Shown here one piece after another: positions 26,609-34,746 of a DNA stretch of 64,000 bases. A program made the position numbers and the translations under genes. The stretch is taken from assembly GCA_945890645.1 (NCBI GenBank), contig CAMDCV010000011.1, positions 33,833-97,832 of the forward strand, given 5' to 3'. Under the pieces are notes generated by a model. That model was not told where the DNA came from. It saw only the letters and a program-made list of their open reading frames with translations, and searched no databases. Numbering within the stretch: the stretch's first letter is position 1; every line of letters begins with the position of its first letter. This DNA is from Akkermansia muciniphila. Lineage in GTDB: Bacteria; Verrucomicrobiota; Verrucomicrobiia; Verrucomicrobiales; Akkermansiaceae.

Positions 26609-28009
26609 ATGATCACCTACCTTCCCGGAAAAGAGCCTCACGCCCGTGAGTATCGCTTGATTTTCAAAAACGTCGATCGCGCGGATTACGATCCATCGAT
26701 CGATTGCTACCTCCGTAATGGCGGCTATGAGCAATTGAAAAAAGCCTTGGGCATGGCACCAAAGGACATTACCGAGGAAGTCAAAAAATCCGGCCTTCGC
26801 GGTCGTGGCGGTGCAGGATTCCCGACTGGTATGAAGTGGACATTCATTCCGCCGAACAACACCAAACCCGTCTATCTGATCTGCAACGGCGATGAATCGG
26901 AACCTGGCACATTCAAGGACCGCTACATTCTCCATCAAGACCCGCATCAACTCATCGAAGGCATGGTGATCTCAGCCTTTGCGGTTGGCGCGCATGTCGC
27001 TTACATTTACATCCGCGAGGAATTCCCTGCCGCCGCGCAAATCGTCGAGCAAGCCATCGCCGAAGCCCGTGCGAAAAATTTCGTCGGACCGAATGTTCTC
27101 GGTTCAGGATTCGATGTGGAAATCTACGTCCATCGAGGCGCTGGGGCCTACATTTGTGGTGAGGAAACAGGATTGATCGAATCGCTCGAAGGCAAACGCC
27201 CCTACCCGCGCATCAAGCCGCCGTATTTCCCTGCGGCACTCGGCCTTTACATGTGCCCGACTATCGTTAACAACGTGGAATCACTTTGCCATGTGAAACA
27301 CATCATCGATCGCGGTGGCGACGAATACGCCAAGCTCGGCGTTGCCAAAAACACCGGCACCCGCATTCTCTGCGTCTCCGGCGATGTGAAAAATCCCGGT
27401 TACTTCGAAGTCGAAGTCGGTAAACTCACCATGCGGGAACTTCTTTACGACGTTTGCGGTGGTCCGAAAGATGGTCGCTCGTTCAAAGCCGTCATCCCCG
27501 GCGGCTCCTCCTCCAAAATCCTCCGCTGCGATGAAACCTACACATTGAAAAATCCCGATGGCACCACGCGTGAACTAGGTTTCTGGGACATCCCGATGGA
27601 TTTCGACAGCCTCGCCGCATGCGGATCAATGGCCGGTTCCGGTGGCGTGATTGTCATCGATGACACCCGCAAAATTTCTTGGGTTCTCAATAACCTCAAC
27701 GCCTTCTATGCACACGAGTCCTGCGGTCAATGCACTCCCTGTCGCGAAGGCAGCATGTGGATGAAAAAAATCACCGACCGCCTCGTCACGGGCGACGCCT
27801 CCCCGGAAGACATCAAAACTTTAGAAAGCGTAGCCTATCAAATCGACGGTCGCACGATCTGCGCCTTCGGTGAAGCCAGTTCCTGGCCCGTCGAAGCGAT
27901 TGTCGCCAAGTTCCGCGAAGAACTCCTAGCTGATACCAAAGCCGAAAACGCAGAGAAGCCCCACAACCCCGAAGCGGAAGCGCAACGCAAGTTTTTGTTA
28001 GAGGCGTGA
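26609..28009 (+). CDS. nuoF: NADH-quinone oxidoreductase subunit F
   Basis: 466 residues; the FMN- and NADH-binding subunit. Motifs are GLRGRGGAGFPTGMKW (FMN/NADH), CNGDESEPGTFKDR, GAGAYICGEETGLIESLEGKRPYPR, and the 4Fe-4S ligand motif ESCGQCTPCREG for cluster N3, with the fourth Cys in RTICAFGEA. The C-terminal tail of about 40 residues is charged. Translation begins right after a GACCTTC-type heptamer array. It is the last complex I gene seen; with nuoE it forms the electron-input module. Confidence 0.95.
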   Translation: MITYLPGKEPHAREYRLIFKNVDRADYDPSIDCYLRNGGYEQLKKALGMAPKDITEEVKKSGLRGRGGAGFPTGMKWTFIPPNNTKPVYLICNGDESEPGTFKDRYILHQDPHQLIEGMVISAFAVGAHVAYIYIREEFPAAAQIVEQAIAEARAKNFVGPNVLGSGFDVEIYVHRGAGAYICGEETGLIESLEGKRPYPRIKPPYFPAALGLYMCPTIVNNVESLCHVKHIIDRGGDEYAKLGVAKNTGTRILCVSGDVKNPGYFEVEVGKLTMRELLYDVCGGPKDGRSFKAVIPGGSSSKILRCDETYTLKNPDGTTRELGFWDIPMDFDSLAACGSMAGSGGVIVIDDTRKISWVLNNLNAFYAHESCGQCTPCREGSMWMKKITDRLVTGDASPEDIKTLESVAYQIDGRTICAFGEASSWPVEAIVAKFREELLADTKAENAEKPHNPEAEAQRKFLLEA

Positions 28010-28040
28010 GTCGAAAAATTGTCGTTCGCACACGACGTCC

Positions 28041-28322
28041 ATGACACAACACGAAATCAACCTACAAGAATGGGCTAATCCCGAAAACTGGAGCAGCGGG
28101 TTCATAAAAGCCTACTTCAGTAAGCGCGACAATCGCGTGTTTGTCCCGAAAAGACCTTGGGGTATTGGTGACAAGCAACCCGCCTGCTATCCGAAAATTT
28201 CATTCAGAGGAACTACCGTCAATTTTGGCAATCCAAGGGGGCTTGTTTGGTTCCATTTTTTGCATTTTTTGATTCTTGCACCTTTTGTTTTTTTCGTAAT
28301 TTTCTGTGCGACACAAATCTAA
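28041..28322 (+). CDS. DUF5808-like small membrane protein
   Basis: 93 residues. ENWSSGFIKAYFSKRDNRVFVPKRPWGIG followed by TTVNFGNPRGLVWF resembles DUF5808, in which a NW...D.R.FVPKR...NF.P pattern leads into a membrane helix. A hydrophobic C-terminal helix (FLILAPFVFFVIFCA) ends the protein. It starts 31 bp after nuoF and is followed after 3 bp by an NlpC/P60-like gene, so the two are probably cotranscribed. Function unknown. Confidence 0.55.
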   Translation: MTQHEINLQEWANPENWSSGFIKAYFSKRDNRVFVPKRPWGIGDKQPACYPKISFRGTTVNFGNPRGLVWFHFLHFLILAPFVFFVIFCATQI

Positions 28323-28325
28323 CCT

Positions 28326-29045
28326 ATGCCCAGACGCATCGCATATTTTCTTTTCATCGGTAGCTGCGTGGGGATCGCCGTCCTTTTGCGCAATCCGGTG
28401 AACAGCAAGCTGCTCAACCTCGCTTTTCTCCTGTGCCTGGGCGGCGCATGGGTATCACTTCTTTTCCTATTGTGGCACAAGAAAATCGCACGCTATATTC
28501 TAGCGGCGATTCCCCTGCTCTTAGCGCTACCGTTTCTCCTGCCTGAACGTGATATCAACTCCACGGAATTGAGAGTCGATTACGTCGCACGCATGAAGAA
28601 CTTGGAAAACACCCCTTATTTTTGGGGTGGAGAAAATTCCCACGGCATCGACTGCTCTGGACTGCCGCGACGTGCTTTACGCGATGCCCTTCTCTCTCAA
28701 GGATTCAAAAACGCCAATGGCTACGCCTTTCGTGAATACGCACGGCACTGGTGGTATGATACCAGCGCCCAAGCTATGAGCGAAGGCTACCGCGACATGA
28801 CTCAACCGCTCGGGATTGAAGGAACCGTCCGCACTATTGATAACACTCAGCTACTTCCTGGTGATCTCGCTGTCACAAAAAACGGCATCCACGTCATGGC
28901 CTACGCAGGTGACGGCAACTGGATTCAAGCTGATCCTGGAATCGGGTGTGTGAAAACCCTAGACGGCAAAACCGCTGATAATCAGTGGTTTGAAGTGCCC
29001 GTCACACTTCACCGCTGGAAGTATTTCTGCAATTCTGCGAATTGA
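28326..29045 (+). CDS. NlpC/P60-type membrane-anchored peptidase-like protein
   Basis: 239 residues. Two or three N-terminal hydrophobic segments (YFLFIGSCVGIAVLL, LLNLAFLLCLGGAWVSLLFLL and YILAAIPLLLALPFLL) anchor it. An NlpC/P60 domain follows: TPYFWGGENSHGIDCSGL holds the catalytic Cys, and NGIHVMAYAGDGNWIQADPGIG holds the His region. Such enzymes cut cell-wall peptides or related amide bonds. Spacing suggests coupling with the small gene upstream. Substrate is unknown. Confidence 0.75.
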   Translation: MPRRIAYFLFIGSCVGIAVLLRNPVNSKLLNLAFLLCLGGAWVSLLFLLWHKKIARYILAAIPLLLALPFLLPERDINSTELRVDYVARMKNLENTPYFWGGENSHGIDCSGLPRRALRDALLSQGFKNANGYAFREYARHWWYDTSAQAMSEGYRDMTQPLGIEGTVRTIDNTQLLPGDLAVTKNGIHVMAYAGDGNWIQADPGIGCVKTLDGKTADNQWFEVPVTLHRWKYFCNSAN

Positions 29046-29061
29046 TAGGCATACTTCACTA

Positions 29062-29328
29062 CTAACGATAAATATCACGCCGATGCCCTACTGCCACCAC
29101 TAGAACGATGAGTTCATGGTCGCGCAGTTGGCAGACAATGCGGTAGTCACCCACGCGATAACGCCACAATCCTGCCAAATCGGCTTTCAAGGGTTTTCCG
29201 AAACGCCGCGGGGATTCGTCAGTGGCGACTCGTTCATCCAAGAATTCAAGGATCGCGAGTTGAGCTTCACGGCCTAACTTGCGCAGTTCCTTGAGTGCTC
29301 GTTGATCAAATTGATAGACCCAATTCAT
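29062..29328 (-). CDS. RelE/ParE-type toxin
   Basis: 88 residues. [34 protein letters not shown], then [45 protein letters not shown] is the standard RelE fold, with the [12 protein letters not shown] core and a C-terminal GHRRDIY. RelE toxins cleave mRNA in the ribosomal A site. The start overlaps the antitoxin 3' end by 23 bp. It is the third toxin in about 7 kb. Confidence 0.87.
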   Translation of the reverse strand: MNWVYQFDQRALKELRKLGREAQLAILEFLDERVATDESPRRFGKPLKADLAGLWRYRVGDYRIVCQLRDHELIVLVVAVGHRRDIYR

Positions 29329-29518
29329 GCTTTACTTCGTCAGCAGAATAAATTTTTCTTGGGTCATTCAAACGCTCAGTGGCTAAATAGATATCCTCCA
29401 AGTCATCCAAGTGCTGCAGGATCGCTTCTCGAGCATAAAACGTCTTCGTGCGTCCGGTTTTCTTCGCCAAGCGATCAAGGCGCTCTTCAATCTCGGCAGG
29501 TATTCGGATGGCTAGCAT
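29306..29518 (-). CDS. RelB/DinJ-like ribbon-helix-helix antitoxin
   Basis: 70 residues. The N-terminus [42 protein letters not shown] is a ribbon-helix-helix DNA-binding unit of the type common in RelB/DinJ antitoxins; the C-terminal [19 protein letters not shown] is the toxin-binding tail. Its gene precedes and overlaps relE. A perfect 16-bp palindrome lies 17 bp upstream of its ATG and is the likely autorepression operator. Confidence 0.85.
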   Translation of the reverse strand: MLAIRIPAEIEERLDRLAKKTGRTKTFYAREAILQHLDDLEDIYLATERLNDPRKIYSADEVKHELGLSI

Positions 29519-29534
29519 GCAGGAATCATAACGC

Positions 29535-29550
29535 GCTATACACGTATAGC
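29535..29550. promoter_or_regulatory. Palindromic operator of the RelE/RelB-type pair
   Basis: GCTATACACGTATAGC is a perfect 16-bp palindrome, 17-32 bp upstream of the antitoxin start. It contains TATA-like -10 material for the minus strand. Ribbon-helix-helix antitoxins bind such sites to autoregulate. Confidence 0.6.
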
Positions 29551-29561
29551 AAATCTATTTT

Positions 29562-30020
29562 TCACAAAATCCCGACAACCCGCAGCGCTGGTTTATTGAG
29601 AACTTCCCCCAGTCTCTTCCCCAACAACTGCTGATAGAGAGGACTGGCAGGGGTGAGCACGGTGACCTCATGACCTTCGCATTCGATTTCCAAACCTCCA
29701 GCACTGGGCGCTAGGAGAAACCATGCGTTGTGGCTACTGAAACTAGTTTCCACCAACGATCCCATTACGATTGCATCACCACCGTCACTGATGGTCACAT
29801 CGAAGGCCTCAAATAATCGCAATGCCTCTGCAAGTTCATCGACCTGTTTCGCTTGACCCGAAGCCAGATACGATGCTTCTAAATTGCGGGTGTCGTACTT
29901 GCTTTCTGCTTTGCTTCCCGCATCCGTCGCTGCGGCATGGGCTTCTTGTGCAGCTTGTGTGAGACGCAGCAACTGCGCCCGCAATTCGTTTCGGATTTTT
30001 TCTAACAATCGCGCTTTCAT
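29562..30020 (-). CDS. GreA/GreB-family elongation-factor-like protein
   Basis: 152 residues. The N-terminal coiled coil has AGSKAESKYDTRNLEASYLASGQAKQVDELAEAL, the pattern of the GreA/GreB-related family in which acidic residues at the coil tip would reach the RNA polymerase active site. The C-terminal half (ETSFSSHNAWFLLAPSAGGLEI...VLTPASPLYQQLLGKRLGEVL) is the FKBP-like domain with the typical SPL...LLGK..G ending. It probably binds RNA polymerase, but this subgroup is not characterised. It begins 6 bp after a DUF5069 gene on the same strand. Confidence 0.75.
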   Translation of the reverse strand: MKARLLEKIRNELRAQLLRLTQAAQEAHAAATDAGSKAESKYDTRNLEASYLASGQAKQVDELAEALRLFEAFDVTISDGGDAIVMGSLVETSFSSHNAWFLLAPSAGGLEIECEGHEVTVLTPASPLYQQLLGKRLGEVLNKPALRVVGIL

Positions 30021-30026
30021 ACAACG

Positions 30027-30452
30027 TCACGCGCGACCTTCTTCGGCATCGAACAAAGCAAAAAACGTCTGAATGTCATCGCGGTGTGACAGTCCCGCAT
30101 CGGCTTTCTGCTGCTGCAAGCCGGACGATGCCGGATCATTCCAGCCGCGCTTTTGCATAAAGGTATTCCAGACTTCGATCTGTTCGTCATCAGGGCGACG
30201 ACCATTCGCAAAACACCATTCGAGAATTTCTTCATCGCTGCCGCCTTGCAACGTGCGCTCGCGTAAGTTTGCAAAATCCACTGCCAGAAATCGGCAAACG
30301 CGATCATCGAAAGTCTTTTTCCCCGCGATAATCCCGAGATTGTAACCAGCGGGTAACAGGCCATCGGCGTCCAAGCGGATTTTATCCAGAATACGACCGA
30401 ACACAAATAGGCCGCCTACCGTGGCGGAAGCAGAACGAATGGGAAAGGACAT
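30027..30452 (-). CDS. DUF5069 protein
   Basis: 141 residues, soluble. It begins MSFPIRSASATVGGLFVFGRILDKIRLDADGLLPAGYN, the N-terminal signature of DUF5069, and has the later DDRVCRFLAVDFANLRERTLQGGSDEEILEWCFANGR. The family is common in Verrucomicrobia and has no known function. It is followed 6 bp later by the GreA-like gene, so an operon is likely. The opposite strand begins the P-type ATPase gene after 114 bp. Confidence 0.8.
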   Translation of the reverse strand: MSFPIRSASATVGGLFVFGRILDKIRLDADGLLPAGYNLGIIAGKKTFDDRVCRFLAVDFANLRERTLQGGSDEEILEWCFANGRRPDDEQIEVWNTFMQKRGWNDPASSGLQQQKADAGLSHRDDIQTFFALFDAEEGRA

Positions 30453-30566
30453 GCCTCACGATAACGAAAGCGTGACCGAGATCAATGCCTATTCGCCGCA
30501 AGGAATGCGTTTCGATTCACAAGACTTGCATAGCTGTCTCGATGATTTTCAGCGATATTCCTGCTC

Positions 30567-32987
30567 ATGAAATCCTGTCGCCACTGCAACACTGCGTTCT
30601 CACCGCGTAAGGCGGAGGAGGAGTTTTGTTGTCATGGCTGCGAGTATGTTTTTCAGTTAATCAACGACAGCGGACTCGATCAATTTTATTCTCTCAAACA
30701 AGGCTTGGCGACAACGCCGGTGAAAAGCAGACCGTTTGAGGAGCATGATTTTTCCTGGTTACCCGCATTGGTGGATGAGGCGGAAAAATCGAGTCGCGAG
30801 GAAGCATCGCTCGATCTCTCGCTTGATGGTATTTCCTGTGTCGGCTGCGTTTGGATGATCGAAACACTGTTCGCACGCCATCCCGGGTCGGTGCGAGCGG
30901 CAGCGCATCCTACGCAAGGCATGCTTCACTTGGAATGGCTTCCAGGTCAATGTGATGTCGAAAGCTTTCTGCGCGAGATCACACAATTCGGTTACATCGC
31001 TGCACCGCGTGAACAGCGACAAGGTCACGGCGAGAGGCAAAAATTATTGGCACGCATGGGGCTATGCGGCGCCTTTGCCCTGAATGCGATGGCTTTCAGC
31101 TTGCCCACCTATTTGGGCATGCCACGCGATTTCATGTTCGCGGATTTGTTTCGTTTGATCACTTTCCTCTCCGCTACTTTTGCGATGCTCATCGGCGGAA
31201 CGTGGTTTATGAAAAAGGCTTGGCGCGCGCTGCAAATGAAAACTGTACACATCGATCTACCGATCGCGCTGGGGCTGATTGCTGCTTATATCGGATCGAT
31301 CGTCGGCTGGCTGATGAATTCAGAAAAATTATTGTATTTCGACTTCGTGGCGATGTTTGTTTTTTTGATGTTAGTAGGCAGGGCCTTGCAAACATCTGCT
31401 GTGGAGCACAACCGCAAACGTCTGGTCCGTCAGCAACCGGTGCCAGATTCGTTTGCCACGGCTCACCATTCTGCCGAACAAATCGCACTCGTGGATCTCG
31501 CAGCAAATTCTCACTACCTGCTACGCCCCGGACAAGCCAATCCTGTTGCGGCGGTGGTTACAGCACAAGACGCTGCGTTTTCGTTAGAGTGGATCAATGG
31601 CGAAGCCGATCCGGTCTCGTTTGGCGCAGGATCGCGTTTGCCCGCAGGCGCTATCTTGTTAAGCCGAAATGATGTAGCATTGCAGGCGTCAGAAGCATGG
31701 AAAGATTCGTTGCTCGCGCGACTGACGGCACCGGCATCTCATGATCGTGGTCACGCCTTTCTCGATATTCTGCTTCGTTACTGGTTAACGGTGATCTTGC
31801 TCATCGGTGGTCTCGGTTTTGCATGGCACGCATGGCATCATCAATGGATTCAAGGCCTGCAGGTGATGATTTCGGTGTTTGTCGTTTCCTGTCCTTGTGC
31901 TCTAGGCGTCGCCATTCCTCTCGCGGATGATCTCGCCGCCACACAATTGCAGCGATGGGGAGTGTTTCTGCGCTCGACCACCTTTTGGTCACGCATCCGC
32001 AAGGTTCGTCATATCGTATTTGATAAAACCGGAACCCTCACCCTCGAACGCCCTCTATTGGTCAATCCAGAAGTGGTGGAACGATTGGATGATGATGCAG
32101 CGCTCGCCCTCGCGCGACTGACGAGTGGTTCACTTCATCCCGTATCGCGCACGTTGTTAGAAAAACTGGGCCATCGCGGGCAGCAATTGTTACGCCGCGA
32201 GGAACCTATCAACATCATCGAGACTCCGGGTCAAGGTCTAGAGTGCCATGATGGCAATCACCAGTGGTCTCTCGGTCGCAGTGGTTGGAGAGATCACGCA
32301 ACGACTGAGAATGGGGCCAGCACCGAATTTTGTCGCGATGGAAATTGTCTCGCCCGTTTTGAATTTCGCGATGCTCTGAGACCCGCAGCACTTACCGCAC
32401 TTACGAGTTTACAACGCCGAGGCATGCAATTGCATATTTTTTCAGGAGACCATCCGGAGAAAGTCCGTCTTGTAGCGGAACATTTGCAGATCGATTCTTC
32501 CCAAGCGCATGGAGGATTGCTACCCGAGCAAAAAGCCGATGCGGTTCGCAAACTTAATGCAAAGGACACACTGTATCTTGGAGATGGCGCCAATGATTCC
32601 CTCGCTTTCGATGCTGCTTATGTCACCGGCACCCCTGTAACGGATCGTTCGTTACTGGAAAATAAAGCTGATTTTTATACTCTTGGTGCTGGGCTTTCTT
32701 TTTTGCCGCAGTTATTTAGCCTCGCCAAGGCCAGAGCGCTCGGTGTGCGATATGCCTTCTTATTCGCGCTGGTATATAACCTTGTCGTCATCACTTTGTC
32801 CTTAGTCGGTCAAATGAACCCTCTACTCGCGGCAATCCTCATGCCGCTCAGTTCCCTCGTCTCACTGGCCATTGTCGCGATTTCTCTGCGAAACCGCGCT
32901 TCTGTAGTTGATAAAACATATCGTCCGCCGTATGTTTCCGCCGATGCCAACCCAGGAGACTACGCCCCAGCAGATTCATTCTCATAA
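30567..32987 (+). CDS. CcoI/FixI-type copper P-type ATPase
   Basis: 806 residues. The N-terminus has a Cys-rich metal-binding segment CRHCNTAF...EEFCCHGCEYVFQLI typical of CcoI/FixI ATPases, then an HMA-like domain with GISCVGCVWMIE (CxxC). Membrane helices follow, then the ion-binding SCPCALG (near residue 441), the phosphorylation site DKTGTLTLE (near 485), HPVSRTL in place of HP..AxA nucleotide contact, and the hinge GDGANDSLAFDAA (near 671). It should export Cu(I) for cytochrome oxidase assembly. cco genes are not in the window. The 3' end overlaps the next gene by about 44 bp. Confidence 0.85.
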   Translation: MKSCRHCNTAFSPRKAEEEFCCHGCEYVFQLINDSGLDQFYSLKQGLATTPVKSRPFEEHDFSWLPALVDEAEKSSREEASLDLSLDGISCVGCVWMIETLFARHPGSVRAAAHPTQGMLHLEWLPGQCDVESFLREITQFGYIAAPREQRQGHGERQKLLARMGLCGAFALNAMAFSLPTYLGMPRDFMFADLFRLITFLSATFAMLIGGTWFMKKAWRALQMKTVHIDLPIALGLIAAYIGSIVGWLMNSEKLLYFDFVAMFVFLMLVGRALQTSAVEHNRKRLVRQQPVPDSFATAHHSAEQIALVDLAANSHYLLRPGQANPVAAVVTAQDAAFSLEWINGEADPVSFGAGSRLPAGAILLSRNDVALQASEAWKDSLLARLTAPASHDRGHAFLDILLRYWLTVILLIGGLGFAWHAWHHQWIQGLQVMISVFVVSCPCALGVAIPLADDLAATQLQRWGVFLRSTTFWSRIRKVRHIVFDKTGTLTLERPLLVNPEVVERLDDDAALALARLTSGSLHPVSRTLLEKLGHRGQQLLRREEPINIIETPGQGLECHDGNHQWSLGRSGWRDHATTENGASTEFCRDGNCLARFEFRDALRPAALTALTSLQRRGMQLHIFSGDHPEKVRLVAEHLQIDSSQAHGGLLPEQKADAVRKLNAKDTLYLGDGANDSLAFDAAYVTGTPVTDRSLLENKADFYTLGAGLSFLPQLFSLAKARALGVRYAFLFALVYNLVVITLSLVGQMNPLLAAILMPLSSLVSLAIVAISLRNRASVVDKTYRPPYVSADANPGDYAPADSFS

Positions 32988-33885
32988 ATCGTTCCAACAA
33001 ACGATTTTCGACAGACTGCAATCCTCGGAACGTTACACCGTCTATCAAAACGCATTTCGCGCCGCCACGGGACTCCCCCTGCGCTTAGTCGCGTCCGATA
33101 CGGAAAAATGGTGCCTCGATGACCAAACCATCAATCGTAGTCCATTCTGCGAAAAATTAAATCTCTGTAAAAGTGCGTGTAGTGCCTGCGTTGATGTCAA
33201 CGCTCGCCTCATGAAAGAAGCGGATGTCAGCGGTCCCACCACCTGTCATTGCTTCGCCGGACTCTATGCCAGTGCCGTTCCGATCAAACTCGGCGTCTCC
33301 ACGATTGCCTATCTCAAAACCGGTCAGGTTTTTTCGCGCACGCCCGATGAAAATTCTTTCCGTGATGTTCTCGCGATGATGGGCAAGAAGACCATTCCAG
33401 AAAAAGAGGTTGCCCTTCTTCACGATGCCTACTTCCAAACTCGTGCGGTGGAACCACAACGCTACCAAAGCATGGTCACCTTGCTGGCCAGCTTCGCCGA
33501 GCAACTCTCTCTCTACACAGAACAGCTTTCCATCATTGATCAAGGATCGGAACCCGCCGCCATTGCCAAGGCGAAAAAATTTATTCACGAAAATCTCGAC
33601 CAAGCTTTGCCACTAGGTGACGTCGCGCGCGCCGCTGGTCTATCGGAATCGCATTTCTGCCGACTCTTTAAAGAAAGCACCGACCTCACACTCACGGATT
33701 ACATCAATCGCTGTCGCATCGAGTGGGCCAAACGCGAACTACTTCGCCCCGAAGTGAGAGTCTCAGAAATTGCCTACCTCGTCGGTTATCAATCATTGTC
33801 TCAATTCAACCGCTCGTTCGCGCGCATCACCGGAACCGCGCCCACCAATTACCGCCGTGAGCAACTCAATCGCGCGGCTAGTTAG
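32944..33885 (+). CDS. PocR-domain AraC-family regulator
   Basis: About 313 residues from the ATG at 32944; ATG at 32932 or 32908 are alternatives. Residues about 10-160 form a PocR-type ligand-binding domain with C-rich spacing (FCEKLNLCKSACSACVDVNARLMKEA and CHCFAGLYASAVPI). The C-terminal 100 residues are an AraC double helix-turn-helix: AKKFIHENLDQALPLGDVARAAGLSESHFCRLFKESTDLTLTDYINRCRIEWAKRELL, then SEIAYLVGYQSLSQFNRSFARITGTAPTNYR. It likely senses a small molecule, perhaps through Cys residues, and activates genes. The start lies inside the ATPase gene, so coupling is possible. Confidence 0.82.
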   Translation: MPTQETTPQQIHSHKSFQQTIFDRLQSSERYTVYQNAFRAATGLPLRLVASDTEKWCLDDQTINRSPFCEKLNLCKSACSACVDVNARLMKEADVSGPTTCHCFAGLYASAVPIKLGVSTIAYLKTGQVFSRTPDENSFRDVLAMMGKKTIPEKEVALLHDAYFQTRAVEPQRYQSMVTLLASFAEQLSLYTEQLSIIDQGSEPAAIAKAKKFIHENLDQALPLGDVARAAGLSESHFCRLFKESTDLTLTDYINRCRIEWAKRELLRPEVRVSEIAYLVGYQSLSQFNRSFARITGTAPTNYRREQLNRAAS

Positions 33886-33936
33886 AAAATTACCGCCACG
33901 CGCTTGACGATTCGATTGATCCGTCGAGATTGCGGC

Positions 33937-34635
33937 ATGTCAAAACGCTTTGCATTGATTGGAGGAACATCGGGAATCGGCGCGGCCACTGTCGAAAAAC
34001 TGTTAGGCGAAGGCCATGAACTGCACATCGCGTGTCGTAACCCAGAGCAGTTCACAACCCGCGGCATTTCGGCGCAATCGTTTGATGCCTGCGCTCCCGC
34101 TCCCCTGCAATGGCCCGAGTCGCTCGATGGCTTGGTGTATTTCCCCGGTAGCATCACATTGAAACCATTTCACCGGCTGTCCGCAGAAGACTTCGCGCGC
34201 GACCTGCAAATCAATTTGCTCGGAGCCGTTCATGCTCTGCAGTCGGCCTTACCCGCACTGAAATCTTCTGGCCCTGCTTCGGTTGTCTTGTTTTCTTCCA
34301 TCGCGGCTGCTCAGGGTATGCCCTTTCATGCATCCATCGCCGCTGCCAAAGCTGCCGTAGAAGGTCTCGCCAAAAGCCTCGCCGCTGAGTTTGCTCCGAT
34401 CATCCGCGTCAATGTCATCGCCCCTTCGCTCACCGATACGCCCATGGCACAGTCATTGTTGTCCGATGAAACAAAGCGCACTGCCGCCGCGAAACGACAT
34501 CCCTTACAACAAGTCGGTCAACCCGCCGACGTCGCGGATCTAGTGCATTTCCTGCTAAGCGATCACAGCCGATTCCTGACAGGACAGATTCTCCGACCCG
34601 ATGGCGGGCTATCTTCTGTGCGGCTCTTTTCCTAA
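33937..34635 (+). CDS. Short-chain dehydrogenase/reductase-like protein lacking the catalytic tyrosine
   Basis: 232 residues. The dinucleotide motif is GGTSGIG near the N-terminus, and a Ser (SSIAA, residues 120-124) is present. The YxxxK motif reads IAAAK (Ile134, Lys138), so the catalytic Tyr is replaced. The rest (RVNVIAPSLTDTPMA, PADVADLVHFLLSDHSRFLTGQILRPDGGL) is a standard SDR. I chose the ATG at 33937 because the nucleotide motif lies close to it; the frame stays open to 33904. Ile at this site also occurs in some SDR subgroups, so this may be a divergent reductase or a non-catalytic binder. Confidence 0.8.
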   Translation: MSKRFALIGGTSGIGAATVEKLLGEGHELHIACRNPEQFTTRGISAQSFDACAPAPLQWPESLDGLVYFPGSITLKPFHRLSAEDFARDLQINLLGAVHALQSALPALKSSGPASVVLFSSIAAAQGMPFHASIAAAKAAVEGLAKSLAAEFAPIIRVNVIAPSLTDTPMAQSLLSDETKRTAAAKRHPLQQVGQPADVADLVHFLLSDHSRFLTGQILRPDGGLSSVRLFS

Positions 34636-34646
34636 CGAGACTGCAA

Positions 34647-34661
34647 CCCCATAAGTTGGGG
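34647..34661. repeat. Short hairpin after the SDR gene
   Basis: CCCCA and TGGGG arms around a 5-base loop, 11 bp after the SDR stop. No run of T follows, so a terminator is only possible. It separates the SDR gene from the MotA-type operon. Confidence 0.3.
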
Positions 34662-34746
34662 CAATTATGACAGAATCTATCATTTTCAAAATAGAGTGAT
34701 TGTCTAGAAAGAGGTTTAGTCTCCGTCTAACCCACACTCAACGACA

